From Meghimatium bilineatum (taxonomy: Eukaryota > Mollusca > Gastropoda > Stylommatophora > Philomycidae), in assembly GCA_034231615.1 (NCBI GenBank), contig CM067298.1, positions 49,264,787 through 49,328,786 on the forward strand: 64,000 bases of DNA, written 5' to 3'. Shown here in pieces: positions 28,276-40,604 of this stretch. How positions within the stretch are numbered: position 1 is the stretch's first letter; every line of letters starts with the position of its first letter. The notes beneath the pieces were generated by a model that worked only from the letters and a program-made list of their open reading frames with translations, searched no databases and was not told the origin of the DNA. A program made the position numbers and the translations under genes.

Positions 28276-29022
28276 CAGACAATAGACAATAGTGTCTGTA
28301 ATCCTGTAACTTTCTGTATCTCCATTATTGGGGCAGACTTCATAGCTCCTGTGATGAGCTTGATTTTGCACTTGATCTAATGATCCATATTGTGGACATG
28401 GATTATTGTTACAGACGACCAAACTGTTGAGCCAAATAAGATTTACTACTCCATTATACATTTTTGTTAAGAGTATGTTTATTCCCAACTTGAGCATTTC
28501 AGTTTTCTGAGTATGCCTAGTCGACTGTATGCTTTTTCCCCCCATGATTGTTCCAAGAGAGCCTTTTATTTAAGGTGATCCTAAAATATGTGGGATAGTC
28601 TTCTTACTTGATAAGGGCAGTTCCCAAATATATACTGGTCTTATTTTCGTTGGGGAAAGAGAAAAATGATGTGGAAGTCTTTAGCATGTTTATTTTGACT
28701 TGTCATTTCTCAGACCATAACGAGTTAATATGCAGGCTATATATGCCTATGATATGCGTGATCTTTGAAAATCTAGATGGAGTGGAATATTGTGCCTTTA
28801 AAGCCATGTTCATTTTCTCAGCATGGAGGTTCTAATTTTTATTTATATTTTTTTGATACTGAATGCTAATAAAAAGATAACTCTTGTTCAATATTTTGTT
28901 CAATGAATTTTTTGTGTAAAACTAATGATACACATTCTACAGGGCTGTCTAACTTGAAGACAGTGAAGGGCGACATTTTATATCTCTAGTCTCTATACAA
29001 GCTGCATATACAACAATTAGAC
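28276..29022. other. Non-coding; no gene recognised
   Basis: Around 28290-28520 weak minus-strand similarity to LINE RT tail blocks is possible but not convincing. Otherwise unique AT-rich DNA. Confidence 0.3.
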
Positions 29023-29174
29023 GTATGTGTATAACAGTACCATATGTGTATAACAGTACCGTATGTGTATAACAGTACCGTATGTGTATAACAGTACCGT
29101 ATGTGTATAACAGTACCGTATGTGTATAACAGTACCGTATGTGTATAACAGTACCGTATGTGTATAACAGTACC
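29023..29174. repeat. Minisatellite, 19-bp unit, eight copies
   Basis: GTATGTGTATAACAGTACC is repeated head to tail for exactly 152 bp with almost no variation. The unit contains GTAC. One diverged unit (CTATGTGTATAACAGTATAG) lies at about 29792. Confidence 0.95.
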
Positions 29175-29779
29175 GGTGCTCATGTTACAGGACAACATTC
29201 AGAATACCCAGCCTTGCACATTACATTGGGGATACTAGATGGGTTCTGTCCCAGATAATGGTCCTATGGTCATAGCAACCAACATGTATGGGGTGCCATG
29301 GATATGAACAGGTGGCACATGGGGTGTGGTGAAAAGCAATTCTGTGTAGGATGTGACAATTCCTTTGGAGATCCCAGAATCAGTCAATAATGTTAGCCTA
29401 GCATAATTGAAGAGCTACCTTGAATGGCAGGGTAAACATAGCTGGCTGCTCCATTAATCTGTGATAAGTGATAATTCTTGGTTGCTATAGACACTTGTGA
29501 CAAGAAAGGATACTTGACCTGGGGGGGGGGCTGAATCTCAGTCATGAGACTCAGAAAGGTTGAAGAGTCACAAATCTCATGACTCAGAAAGGTTGAAGAG
29601 CCACAAATCCTCTAGAATTTACCTCTGTAAGAGACTTCTTCCATAAGCATTACGCAATACTGAGAATTGGTGTCTTTTGAGTATGAAATAAACCACCACA
29701 TTATACATAGGAAGTAAGAGCTAATTGCTTCTAATCCCAGGAAAATGAAACAACACCATATCTCTAGCCAGTCCACATA

Positions 29780-29935
29780 TATGAGATTCTACCTATGTGT
29801 ATAACAGTATAGGCGCTCATGTTGCCAGGATAAGACAGGAAAGCAAATAATAGTAACACTGTCACCTGCCATGCATATCATCAGAGGTGACTTAAGGAGA
29901 TTGGGTTAACTACACAACTACATGATATATGCTGT
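29780..29935 (+). mobile_element. SINE-1 5' part
   Basis: AACACTGTCACCTGCCATGC followed by ATATCATCAGAGGTGACTTA and AGGAGATTGGG matches the 5' block of the long SINE-1 copy (GCATGTCGTAAAAGGCGACT, AAGGAGGTTATGGG). Confidence 0.6.
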
Positions 29936-30114
29936 GATGAATCACATGCCAGCAAGTTTCCACATAATGTTGCAGACAGACACATCTTGCCTCCTCCGAA
30001 AAATCGAGTTGAATGAATAATATGGAATGTTCAATCTAGTCTCCGGACCTAGTCTACCGGCTTCCCTGGTCCTAAGTTTGATCTCAGAAAATAATTTGGT
30101 CGAACCCCCACTTC

Positions 30115-30745
30115 CTTTAGTATAGTTGTATGTATGTTCCCCTTGCCGTAGTAAAGTTGTATTTATGTTCCCCTTCCTATAGTGTAGTTGTATTTTTATC
30201 ACCTCTCTTTTCCTAGTATAGTTGTATTTATGTCTCCCTTCTCTTACTATAGTTATATTTTATGTCCCTTTTCCTCTTACCTTAGTATAGTTGTATTTAT
30301 GTCCCGTTTCCATTTCTCTTACTATAGTTGTATTTATGTCCATCCCCTTCTGTTAGTATAGTTGTATTTATAATTTATGTCCCCCTTACCTAAGTATAAT
30401 TGTATTTATGCTTCCTTCCCTGAGTATAGTTGTTTTTTATGTCTCTTCCATCTTCTTTTTGTATAGTTGTATTTATGTACCTCCCCTTCCTTTAGTATAG
30501 CTGTATTTATATCCCTTCACTTATTGTAATTGCTTTCATATCCCTCTCCTTAGTATAGTTGTAATTATGTCCCTCATCTTTCTTTAGTATAGTTGTAATT
30601 ATGTCCCTCATCTTTCTTAAATATTGTTATATTTATGTCCCTCCCCTTCCCGTAGTAGGCCTATAGTAGTATTTATGCACCTTCCCTTAGTATATTTGCA
30701 TTTATGTAAAACCCCTTCCTTTAGTATAATTATAGTTATGTCCTT
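30115..30745. repeat. Imperfect tandem array, unit about 28-32 bp, roughly 20 copies
   Basis: The core TAGTATAGTTGTATTTATGT is followed by a variable C/T-rich spacer (CCCTTCC and similar). Unit length drifts, so the array is old. On the minus strand the units give purine-rich ACATAAATACAACTAT. Confidence 0.9.
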
Positions 30746-31144
30746 GCTTACACAAATCTCAGACTAATAAAAAAAACCGTTTGATCTTTCCCGTTTCCCA
30801 TGTTCATCCCAAACATATGGGAAATGAGAACGATATAAAAGAATTGTATGCATGAAAACAACATGAACGACAATATCGTCTCACGATATAGCTAGGTAAA
30901 CCAACGGCTTTGAAATCGCTATATATTGAAATTTAAGTCATAGGGTCTTATATATGATCATGAATCTATTTAAATTTAGGGTGTGGAGCCATTGTTGTGT
31001 TGTCGTTCATGTTGTTTTCAAACATAGTTGTTTTATTTTGTTATCATTCCCCATATTCTTCTAATGGCAATGCTTGTGTATAATAGTGTATACGTACGTC
31101 ATTGTTACCTCCCATGTCTCTGCTGTTAAATGTCTGCCGTTTAA

Positions 31145-31800
31145 TCTATTGTCTTTCCCCAGGTGGTTTCTTATCCACTCTTGTCATTAAGCATAGTGAT
31201 GATTGAAACTTGAGCTTGTGTTCCAAGGCCAGATGTTTCGCCTCGGCTGTGCTATGACTGTGTTTGTTCAAGATGTCTCGGACGTTTTCTATCCACCTTT
31301 TTCGTAGTCTTCATCTGGCTTTGTACCCTCATCTCATTTGGTTATATGCCTGTACGGGCAACTTGTCTTGATGCATTCTCATAATGTGACCACACCACTT
31401 GATCTGCTGCCTTTCTATGTATTTTGTGCAAAGCGTTATACATATTCTTTCCCTGATTTCTTCATTTCGTAATCTCTCAAGCCTGGTGATACCCGCAGCT
31501 TTCATCAAGCATTTCATCTCACATGTCACTATCTTTCTATAATGTGAAGGTGAGAGAGACCAGGTTTGGCACTGGTAACACAGTGTTGTTAATAATACTG
31601 TAAACCATTTGTCTTTTAACCATCCCGATCTTGGGATGAAGAAGTAGCTGTGACAGTTGGTATGTTACTGCATTTGCCTTTTGACATCTCGTCTAATGCT
31701 TTAATGCAGTTTAATGCTTTTGTGATAGTGCCATTACACTTACTGTTTTTACTGTTTGTCTTGTTTTCTTGAAAAAGAACTTACGGTTGAAACTGTCATT
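31145..31800 (-). mobile_element. LINE-B 3' part
   Basis: On the minus strand CEMKCLMKAAGITRLERLRN and RERICI are followed by ERQQIKWCGHIMRMHQDKLP and VQAYNQMR, then degenerate sequence and the CACCTGGGGAAAGACAATAG end at about 31150. It matches 42960-43457 closely. Confidence 0.85.
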
Positions 31801-32240
31801 TGGGTGTGTCATGTGACGTATTCTCTCTAGAACGTTTTCTCCTCAATGAACTCCTTGAACCCTTCTCTGTCTTGGGCGATACGGCTTGCATTTTCCAACG
31901 AAGTTTTATGTTATCTTTAATATCGTCAGTCCATCGTCTTCTTGGTCTGCATTTCCTTCTCCTCCCAGATGCTCTGCCCTCCATTATTTGTCTTTCTAAA
32001 CAGTTGTGTCTCTTTATATGACCAAACAGGTGTAGGTATTTTTTTGTTATTGTGTTTAGTAACCGACACTCTGGCATCTTCAATGTTTTTATAATATCTG
32101 AGTTTCTCTTTTTTTTCCCTTCCATGATATTCTAAGTATCCTTCTGAAGCATTTCATCTCAAAGTCGTTGATCTTCTTTGCCGCTGTTTTACTTAGGGTC
32201 CATGTTTCACAGCCGTATGTTGCAAATAGAAAAAGAAAAG
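31800..32240 (-). mobile_element. LINE post-RT tail fragment
   Basis: On the minus strand it is open for 109 codons: KMPECRLLNTITKKYLHLFG, then HIKRHNCLERQIMEGR and RPRRRWTDDIKDNI. The GHI-R and RPRxRWxDDI blocks are the standard tail of this LINE group. It is a sibling of 19800-20262. Confidence 0.8.
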
Positions 32241-32583
32241 TTCATAGTATTAGCAGTTTCGTTTCTATTTTGTTGTTTTTCATTATGTTTTTCAACTGTG
32301 TTATTTTACAATATGCCATTGATAATCTTCCTTGTATTGGAAGTATGCATGGACGTTTTGTGTACTGTTATCTATATGTTTGGTACACGTTAGTCAGTCT
32401 GTGTTCCGTAAAATTTAAACGTCTTCTGTTTTGCGTTAAGTGAATGGTGCTAACCGATCTAAGCGTCGCCACTATAATAACATGAGCATAGGCAGTAACC
32501 ATAACTTAACAGAAATATCAATAGCAGGTGATGCAATGTCTGAGATCAGACGTCTACAACAATAGTCGATACTGATATAACCC

Positions 32584-32587
<4 letters not shown>

Positions 32588-32671
<84 letters not shown>
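32588..32671. repeat. (TA)n microsatellite, about 42 units
   Basis: Uninterrupted TA dinucleotides. They directly precede a SINE-1 copy. Confidence 0.97.
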
Positions 32672-32673
<2 letters not shown>

Positions 32674-32684
32674 CAATGTTTCTG

Positions 32685-32835
32685 CCGAAGACGGATGTGC
32701 CGGACCATTCGCGCAAATAAAAAGGCGACACAACGCATTTCGATTCTCTGGTGTACATCCTGCTGGAAATCTAGTAGGACAGAACCATGGTTCTACTACA
32801 AGAGAATTCAGCAGGAGTTTGAGAATGTACTTCAC
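32685..32835 (+). mobile_element. SINE-1 copy
   Basis: GAAGACGGATGTGCCGGACC, GCGACACAACGCATTTCGAT, CATCCTGCTGGAAATCTAGT and CAGCAGGAGTTTGAGAATG. It is well conserved. Confidence 0.8.
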
Positions 32836-33100
32836 ATCAGAAGTACAATCACAGTGCCACAGCCGCTAACCTTATCCTTCCAAATTACCGAATATATTAA
32901 AAGCGATCATCGCATAATATACGTCTATATGGCATAATTGTTGAGAATACTTCTTCCGTAAATTTATCTCGCTTATGTCACCTCAGCTTACGTGTCCAGC
33001 CACACACATCAAAGTAACTTTTCAGCACAGCATGTCATCGATTCCAGCAACTGACTGCGTAGATAACATGACTTAATTTTCTAAGCACAATAATAGAATC

Positions 33101-35177
33101 ATTCAAAAACGTGCAGAGGGAACTGTTATAGGGAATTGGCGCAGTAATTCTGGAGCTTTTGTTAATCCATCAAAGGCATCCATAACATGGTTTTCCTTAA
33201 ATAATCACACTGTAAACACGCTCACGCCATCGGTTACTTTGAGAGGAGATGTCATCGAGAGAACCGGCACCATGAAATACTTAGGGGTTGTGTTGGACCG
33301 CAGTCTGAGTTTTAAAGATCATGTTGACCACATCATTGTAAAGGCTTATAAAGGTCTTGCGGCGATTAAAATTATGGCTGCTGCTCAATGTGAATCAATA
33401 GAAGGAGGTACTGCTAGTAGAACATAATGAAAAATAATACTCACGTGTTAGACAGGTAATGAAGTCCTACTGAATGACGACTAAAACACTACACACTATC
33501 ACTAACGGATGTAAATATGGTACATATAACAAAACAAAACACAGAATATAATCTACAAATGACAATACACAGGACAAAGTCGACGTTTCGGAGCAATAGG
33601 CCTTTTTCAAGATACGGACATAACATACAAACATAAAAAAACCACAAGTAGAAATGAATGCGTATCCGAGTGAAATTCGGTAGTAAGATAGATACCGGAA
33701 GCATACGAACAGGAAGTACACAAAGACGATAATACAGGTGGAACGAGAGGAACAAAACGATGACGTAACAAAGACCAATACGACCGAGAACTAAGCGAAA
33801 GAGTGGTCGGAATTGAGTCCAAATGGCTTGATGGTACCCAACTCGAAAATGAGACGATTTTCGAGGGCGTACCTAGTTCTATCATCGGTGGTGCAGGATC
33901 TGATGGCAGTGACCTGAATGTCAAGGACACCACGGTGGCCATCGCTCAATGTGAACAGAGGTTGCTATTTCTGCTGTATCAGGAATTAGTGATGGCGGTG
34001 GTAGAGTACGCACTGGCGATTCTAACACTGAGTCAAACTCAAACAGAAAGATTGGATAGAACCCACAATGAGGCAATGTGAATCATTTTGGTGTGTACGA
34101 GAGATACGTCGACACGAGCTATGCGATACTTACTGAATTGCCCAACTGCAGAACAAAGAACATAAATCTGCAGGGCGCGGGACTACCTACAGATCACTGT
34201 TGATAAAGAACATCCTCTACACCCTGAAATTCTCAAAGTGAAAGGCAGTCGACTTAAGAGAGGAAAGTCGTGGATGGGGCGCGCAGACGATATTATCCAG
34301 AATATGTGCAGATTGGAGGATGTGCTACCTGGTACGTAATGGAGTCGTGCGCCCTTAGATTGTCCGATAGCCTTCAAAGTAATAATAACACTCAGTAGAG
34401 AATGCATACAATAGTGCCCGACAGTGGTGGAGTCGGAGGTACTCGCTCTAATCGGTGAAAATTCCAGGGAAGGTGATATGATTGTATATACAGATGGGTC
34501 GGTTGAGAGACACATCAGAAGTGCCTGTGCCTTCACGGCTCAAAGGTGGGGGGAAACCATCAGAGAGGAAAGTAGTGCTTTCGTTCAGACGACAAGCAGC
34601 AAGACAATGGAGGTATTAGAAGTAACCAAAGCTTTGCAATGGGTCTGCTCGCAGACTATCTGCGAGCATGCCTGCATACTCAGTGACTCGATGAGCATGA
34701 TTGTGAAAGTTCAGGCGGGGTACATTCGGGAACAGTGGCTGGATGCAGTGAAGAAGAATTCCTGTATGAGTAAAGTGATTTTCAATTTTGTACATGGACA
34801 TGCGGGAGTCTGGGGTAATGAGAGAGCAGATAGATTGGCCGCACACGCTGCTACTACAGCTGTTGGTGGAGCGATGGATCGAACAGACATTTTGAATGCC
34901 CTACGGGAAATCGCATGAGCAAATGACTGTATAAGCGACGATGACTCTTGTTCCATGACTAGAATAAAGGGATTCGGTTTGAAATGTGATGTCGCTAGAA
35001 AGGAGCGGTTTCGTGGGCAAGAAAGAATGATGGTCAATCAACGGCGTACTGGGACCGTCAGTCAACGTGTAATGGCGGTTACACCCAAGGAGAGATCTGA
35101 TCACCTATGGACTTGTCCTGAGTGCAATGACGATGATCCAACGACTAACTAACTAACTAACTAACTATTCAAAAACG
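33101..35177 (+). mobile_element. LINE-A copy with 11-bp target-site duplication, interrupted by a Penelope-like insert
   Basis: ATTCAAAAACG at 33101-33111 and 35167-35177 flanks a 5'-truncated copy of LINE-A. It starts within the RT (SGAFVNPSKASITWFSLNN), continues with YLGVVLDRSLSFKDHVDHII, is broken by an insert at 33395-33943, and resumes with LLFLLYQELVMAVVEYALAI. An RNase H domain (IVYTDGSVERHIRSACAF, CILSDSMSMIVK, FVHGHAGVWGNERADRLAAH) and a C-terminal LWTCPECNDDDP zinc-type end follow. The tail is (AACT)n. Several stops and frameshifts make it dead. Confidence 0.88.
33383..33955 (-). mobile_element. Penelope-like element 3' fragment, nested, 12-bp target-site duplication
   Basis: GCTCAATGTGAA occurs at 33383-33394 and 33944-33955. 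The 549 bp between them, read on the minus strand, start with a short coding end including ENRLIFELGTIKPFGLNSDH, which fits the C-terminal end of Penelope-like proteins (GIY-YIG region, xTxxPxGLN). After the stop a 3' region contains CTTGAAAAAGGCCTATTG and CCGAAACGTCGAC. The same block occurs in the hairpin at 46291-46681. Both the frame reading and the duplication support a 5'-truncated PLE insertion. Confidence 0.72.
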
Positions 35178-35239
35178 CAATCTGTAACATTCTAATTTTC
35201 CAGCCATATCATTGCTTAATCATCTCCATCGTCATACTA

Positions 35240-36060
35240 CAAATTATTGTACTGAAACCAGCTCTTTTATCCTTAATCATTTTCTCTCTACACTGTGCCG
35301 TGATGGCTCATATACTGCGTACGTGCCAAATCACAAACCATCAGTGTAGACAGTAACATCTGTTGAATGCTCACTGATCGTGGTCTGAACTGCTCTAATC
35401 AGTTCAATCCTGTCTCTTCTTCTTATCTCAGCGCCATTCACCAAGGCTTTGCCAACCAACACATCAGCTCTTTCGTTTCCCCTGACCCCAGTATGGCCTG
35501 GACAACAGTAGAACAATGTAATAAGGGATAAATTATTGATGATTGATTGAGACCCATATAAAACTCTGCTCATTGTTGAGAAGAGTGACCCACTTAGTTC
35601 TGATCATTATCAGGTGCCATGCCGGCTGGCGTAGGCGGTCATTGCTCTCCTCAGCTCTCTGTCCACAGTATTATGTATCAAAGTCGTTGTTGTTTCCTTG
35701 CCGTGCCAGGTTGTCAAACTGTCAAATATTTTCTCACGTTGGCCCCATCTGTCTCTGTTGCCTTCAATTTTGCCTGTTGTGACTATGTTATCTAAACCTG
35801 CCTGTCTCATGAAGTGGCCAAAACAAGAAGATTGCCTTTTTTTTATATTGTTGATTAAGGTCCGTTCTGATCATACACATTCTATCCTGCGCAGCATGCT
35901 TTGAGAGTCCGATAGAATAATTGAGTCTGTTGGTAGTTGCGTCGCCAGCAAAGTGAGAGCTGCTGTCACCGCATCTATTTCCATTCTCATACTCGATGTT
36001 GTAGTGGGGTTCGCAGCTGACGTTTCAGCGAATTTCTTGCCATTTTGACAGGCCACGAAA
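35240..36060 (-). mobile_element. RNase H-type LINE fragments
   Basis: On the minus strand there are three pieces. One is the N-terminal half of RNase H with SMRMEIDAVTAALTLLATQL and SIILSDSQSMLRRIE near 35880-36000. Another is PGHTGVRGNERADVLVGKAL near 35440-35500. The third is a TDGL block at 35340. Their order is shuffled relative to LINE-A, so at least two insertions or a rearrangement are involved. Confidence 0.75.
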
Positions 36061-36404
36061 CCCCAACCACACCTGTTTGTTTCTTGTGTTACCTTTATTT
36101 ATTACTACGAGTTAGAATTTATCGTTTTGCTGCTTCAAGTTTCTGGCGGAATATGTAATCTGTTCATGCTACCCGTTGTTCACATCATACTTACATCTTT
36201 GATGTAGGTAAAATATACCTCTCGTAGTGGGGTACACTACGGTCGTTTACAAAATAATGGAGATCACCGTTTTTCTAATCCATTTAGCACGACCTCCGGT
36301 TCAGTATGGCATCAGAGTTAGATAACATAAGCACCCATAAATAGTCGTATTTATGATATTACATGTCTAAGTACCGTGGTGGTAGGGGTGGGGAGGAGGG
36401 AGGC

Positions 36405-36460
36405 GAGGGGTGCAAAAGGTTCCGCATTGCTTTCTTGCGGACACAGGGTTAGCAGATAAC
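36405..36460 (+). mobile_element. Family-X 5' fragment
   Basis: GGGGTGCAAAAGGTTCCGCA and ACACAGGGTTAGCAGATAAC match the first about 55 bp of the X copy at 21682. Confidence 0.65.
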
Positions 36461-37340
36461 ATTCAAACTTGACTATTTCCTTGTCTTTAATTGGATGTCA
36501 CACGAAGTATAATCACAGTGACCAATAAAAAATCACCTGAATAGTCAAATTAGTCATTAAGTATTTTCGATTTCCCATTTGCCAGTAGGTCTTATATTGT
36601 AGATGTCATGGATGAAGGCTACCACTGCTACTTTTCCAAATAACCTAATGGTTATGATCTGTTTTCTTCTATTGTTGTACCTTCTATTATGCATAACTTG
36701 CTATAAAATCTCTCACTCCCGCCCACTATCACTATACGATGTTTATGGCGTCCATGGCGAAATAATAAAAACCAATTTTTAATACAGGAAGTTTCGCAAA
36801 GCAGTTCCATTAAAACAACAACAACAACAAGAATATAATTATTGCTTTTAATATCCAATGTTCTTCTCATCACCCACGGCGTTATTAAATCACAGCAGTA
36901 GCAATAAAATATAAACGAATACATAAATGCAGCGTTATTGCATTTCATTCAATAAATGTTCTGAAGATGAGTCAAAGAGTGCTCACGTCTAAGTAAATGC
37001 AAAATTTCTGTATTTTTTCCCCTTGACATCAGTTTAAAAAATATTCTACAAATAATATCAGATACGGTTGAAATGAATCTGCAGGAAGTGTCAGTGTTTT
37101 TCAATCTTGGTCTTACATGCGAAGTTGGTTTTAAGCTATTACATTTATAATTGTAAGTTCAGACGCAAAAACAAACAACGTAGAGCAGCGGTTCCTAATC
37201 TGTTTACTATCGTAGATCACTTTATATATTCTGTCGCTGACCTCCAAAATATTCTATACAAGAAATTCATTATCCCTGTGTTAATAGTCTTGTCTTATCC
37301 ATGTGTGTCGCTTGGCGTCATGGGGAGCCGAAGTCTTCTT
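36461..37340. other. Non-coding stretch, no gene recognised
   Basis: An ACA-repeat (AACAACAACAACAAC) lies near 36816. No coding or repeat similarity was seen otherwise. Confidence 0.4.
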
Positions 37341-37344
37341 TCTT

Positions 37345-37760
37345 TAGCTAACTGTGATGCCGCTGCCATTTTGCAGACTTGGTGTTCTAGTATTTCTTAG
37401 TCATCTCAGTCGAAGATGGATCAGTCATTTATCCATCTTCATCTGGATCTTCCCGTTTCTCTTTTCAGATGATCTTTTATTGAAGGCTATTGATGAAATG
37501 CTATATGGTTCTATTCTGATTAGGTGGCCGAACCATTTGATCTTTTGTATGTCTATGTATTCTTTGCACGTTGTTGTTTTCATCAGATTTCTTATAGTGG
37601 CATTGTTTATTCTATATATTTTTTACCCGCACAGCTGTTCTCAGGCACTTCATTTCGCATACAGAGAGTTTTTGTTCTAGTTTTTGTCAAGTTCCAGGTC
37701 TGGCACTGGAATACAGTGTCAGCATGAACACCGTGTTTATTAACGTTCTTTTGGAGATCA
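37345..37760 (-). mobile_element. LINE-B-like fragment, diverged
   Basis: AGTCGAAGATGGATCAGTCA, AGGTGGCCGAACCATTTGAT and CAGGTCTGGCACTGGAATAC correspond to blocks of LINE-B on the minus strand (compare CAGGTTTGGCACTGGTAACA at 31561). Confidence 0.6.
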
Positions 37761-37879
37761 TGAAAATATATTGCAGTTATATTCCATACTTGGAGCTAAG
37801 TACATGTGTATCACATGTAAACACACAAATAAACGTAATTTCAATTTGAAGTATTGAAAACTGAATTAACTGTACTTTA

Positions 37880-38400
37880 GGCAGAACCACATGTGTCCTT
37901 TGCAGATGGTGAAGAGCATGTATGCTAATCATTCCCGGTGCCCGTTGATTTTTCCTACACTTAATTTGACTATTCTTTCGTCTTTCTCTTGTTGTCCCAC
38001 GTTTGATCCTAAATTATTCCAGTCTCTGTAATACTGTTTCGTTCAGTGAATGTTTATTCTCCACTAAGCCATTCGGTATTCCTTTCAAGATCGCACAATT
38101 GTCTATATTTAGTGTCCACCACATGAGCTCTTGTAGTCAGAGTGTCAGCTCACTCATTTGCGAGCACTCCAGCATGACATGGACAGTAGATACATAAGGA
38201 TTCCTGAAGGGCAGAGGTATCTATGTATGTTGCCCTTTCATCCCGCATCCATTGGCTTTGGACTTTCAGAAACATGGACTGGAAGTCGGACACAATAACA
38301 ACTCTGTTTAGCGTAGTTTCCGAGATCCATCGTAAGATTGCTGTAACTGCCTCCACTTTCATTCTCATACTGGAGGTTCCTGTCACATAAGCTTTGCCCC
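37880..38400 (-). mobile_element. RNase H-type LINE fragment
   Basis: On the minus strand it reads SSMRMKVEAVTAILRWIS, VVIVSDFQSMFLKVQSQW and CPCHAGVLANE, the middle and C-terminal RNase H blocks. It ends in degenerate sequence at about 37900. Confidence 0.75.
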
Positions 38401-38434
38401 GCTCGGCTTAGATACTTTATCTTACTATAGCAGA

Positions 38435-38600
38435 GTCCGCCGCAGACGGATGTGTTGGGCCATAGACGCATTAAAACGGCGACACAACGCATTTACATTC
38501 TCTGGACTACATCTTGCTGGAAATCTAGTAGGACAATTGTTCTGCTATAAGAGAGATCCAGCGGGAGTTTGAGATTGAACTATGAAGAAGAAGAAGACTC
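38435..38600 (+). mobile_element. SINE-1 copy with GAA tail
   Basis: CAGACGGATGTGTTGGGCCA, GGCGACACAACGCATTTACA, TCTCTGGACTACATCTTGCT, AGCGGGAGTTTGAGATTG, then GAAGAAGAAGAAG. Confidence 0.85.
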
Positions 38601-39602
38601 AAGCAGAGAAGCCCCATCATGCTTTCTCTCATCGCCGAACCGATCCTTACTAGTATATGACTTCGTTCTCGCTCTCTGTATTGTTCTCTATCAGTAACTT
38701 GATCTCAAGGTCTGTTTCTCATTATCCCACTCTCAGAATTCCATACCAAGGGTAATGATGAGCATCTGGTAGGCTGCCATGATTTAACCCAAGTTGATTG
38801 CTTCTTCTTCGCTGAGTATTGTCTCAACTGCCATCACCTTCCCAACTGTTTTCTTGTGTCACACCAGACATATCTCTTTTTATTCTCCTCACCTTGATGT
38901 TGGAAAAGTCGAAATGCAATGTTCAATTTAAATTTTCTCAGGGTACACGTCCTCCACCACCAGCTTCATCATCAGTGGCATAGTCATCGTTATCGTCATT
39001 ATCATTAGAATCAGTATGTTAACCTTGCATATGTAGCAATCATCCTATCTTGAGGCCCTAGCAAACTATATTGCAGCAAATTGTAATACAATGTACCTGC
39101 TTCAAGAAAGATAATCCCAATCGTTCTATATTAGGTCTAATACACGATAAAATTTCACTATGGTAATTATCTATATCGGACGATGATTAAATCATTTTTT
39201 GATACTGATACATTATATAATCATATTTGAAATATGTTAGTCTACTACTAAGTCTTTATAAATCACATGGCACTAAAGTGTTTGCATTGATTTTGCCAAT
39301 TTGCAAGCTGACAATATATTGAATCATTCACACAGCTTTCCATTTTCTAGAAGTGGAAATCAGGAAATTACCTTAGTTTATTTTTATAAAACTTGAATCG
39401 GCTTTTAAAAATAATTCCCTATTATATGGAATAAATCAAATGGATATGTATTCCCATTTTGCACTTAGGATACCGTCCAATGCATGTCCCTTACGCTCAC
39501 TTTGTGTTAATCAGACTTCTACTGCCAGCAAGACGATACAAACTTTAATTTATATAGTTAATAGTTACGTTTTAATTCACTACGGCAGAGAAATGGAGCT
39601 AT
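38601..39602. other. Non-coding stretch, no gene recognised
   Basis: 38610-38890 may be minus-strand LINE tail, too degenerate to call. The rest is AT-rich. Confidence 0.35.
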
Positions 39603-40604
39603 TATAGAAATAAACAGGGCACGGTACTACCTACAAATCACCGCTGATAAAGAACACCCTTTACACCATGAAATTCTCAAAGTGAAAGGCAGTCGACTTA
39701 AGAGAGGAAAGTCGTGGATGGGGCGCGCAGAGGATATTATACAAAGTGTGTGCAGATTGGAGGATGTAATACCTGGTGTGGAATGGAGTCGTGCGCCCTT
39801 ATATTGTCCAACAGCCTTCAAAGTAATAATAACACTCAATATAGAATGCAGGGAATGGTGCCCAACAGTGGTAGAGACGGAGGTGCTCACTCTGATCAGT
39901 GAAAATTCCAGAGATGTGAAATGATTATATGTACAGATGGGTCGGCTGAGAGGAAAATCAGGAGTGTCTAGGCCTTCACGGCTCAAAGGTGCGGGAGACC
40001 ATCAGAGAGGAAAGTGGTGCATTCGCTCAGACGACAAGCAGCGTGATAATGGACATTTAGCAGTAACCAAAGCTTTGACATGCGTGTTTTCGCAGACTAT
40101 CTGCGAGCAAGCCTGTATACTCAGTGACTTGATGAGCCTGACTGTGAAAGTTCAGACGGGATACATTCGGGAACATTGGCTGGATGCAGTGAAGAATTTC
40201 TATGTGCGTAAAGTGACTTTTATTTTTGTGCCGGGACATGAGAGACCATGGTAATGAGAGAGCAAATAGACCTCACACGCTGCTACTACAGCTGTTGGCG
40301 GAGCAATGGATCGAGCAGACATTTTGAACATCCTACGGGAAAACGCACGAACAAATGACCGTACAAGTGACGATGACTCTTGTTCCATGACTAGAATAAG
40401 GGAGTTTGGTTTGAAATATGGTGTCACTAGAAAGGAGCGGTTTCGTGGGCAAGAAAGAATGATGGTCAAACAATGGCGTACTGGGAACACAGTCAACGTG
40501 TAATGGGGACTACACTCAAGGAGAGACCTGAGCACCTATGGACTTGTCCGGAGTGCAGTGACGATGATCCAATGACTAACTAACTCACTAACTATAGAAA
40601 TAAA
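39603..40604 (+). mobile_element. LINE-A 3' copy with 12-bp target-site duplication
   Basis: TATAGAAATAAA at 39603-39614 and 40593-40604 flanks 978 bp. The copy begins past the RT core (KVKGSRLKRGKSWMGRAEDI), passes through the RNase H domain with stops and shifts, and ends in the ACTAACTAACTCACTAAC tail. It is very close to the 34150-35166 sequence, so the two derive from a similar source. Confidence 0.88.

Noticed and set aside
29023..29174. CRISPR-like regular repeats
   Set aside because: Units are contiguous with no unique spacers, and the DNA is eukaryotic.
28986..29198. 70-codon periodic frame
   Set aside because: It is only the 19-bp minisatellite read on the minus strand; 19 aa periodicity equals three units.
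33467..33942. Three overlapping 88-111-codon frames on the minus strand
   Set aside because: They are the 3' region of the PLE insert. Only the short C-terminal PLE reading is supported; the rest are chance frames.
37107..37727. Overlapping 97-108-codon plus-strand frames suggesting a membrane protein
   Set aside because: The stretch matches LINE-B in minus orientation, and hydrophobicity is due to T-rich composition.
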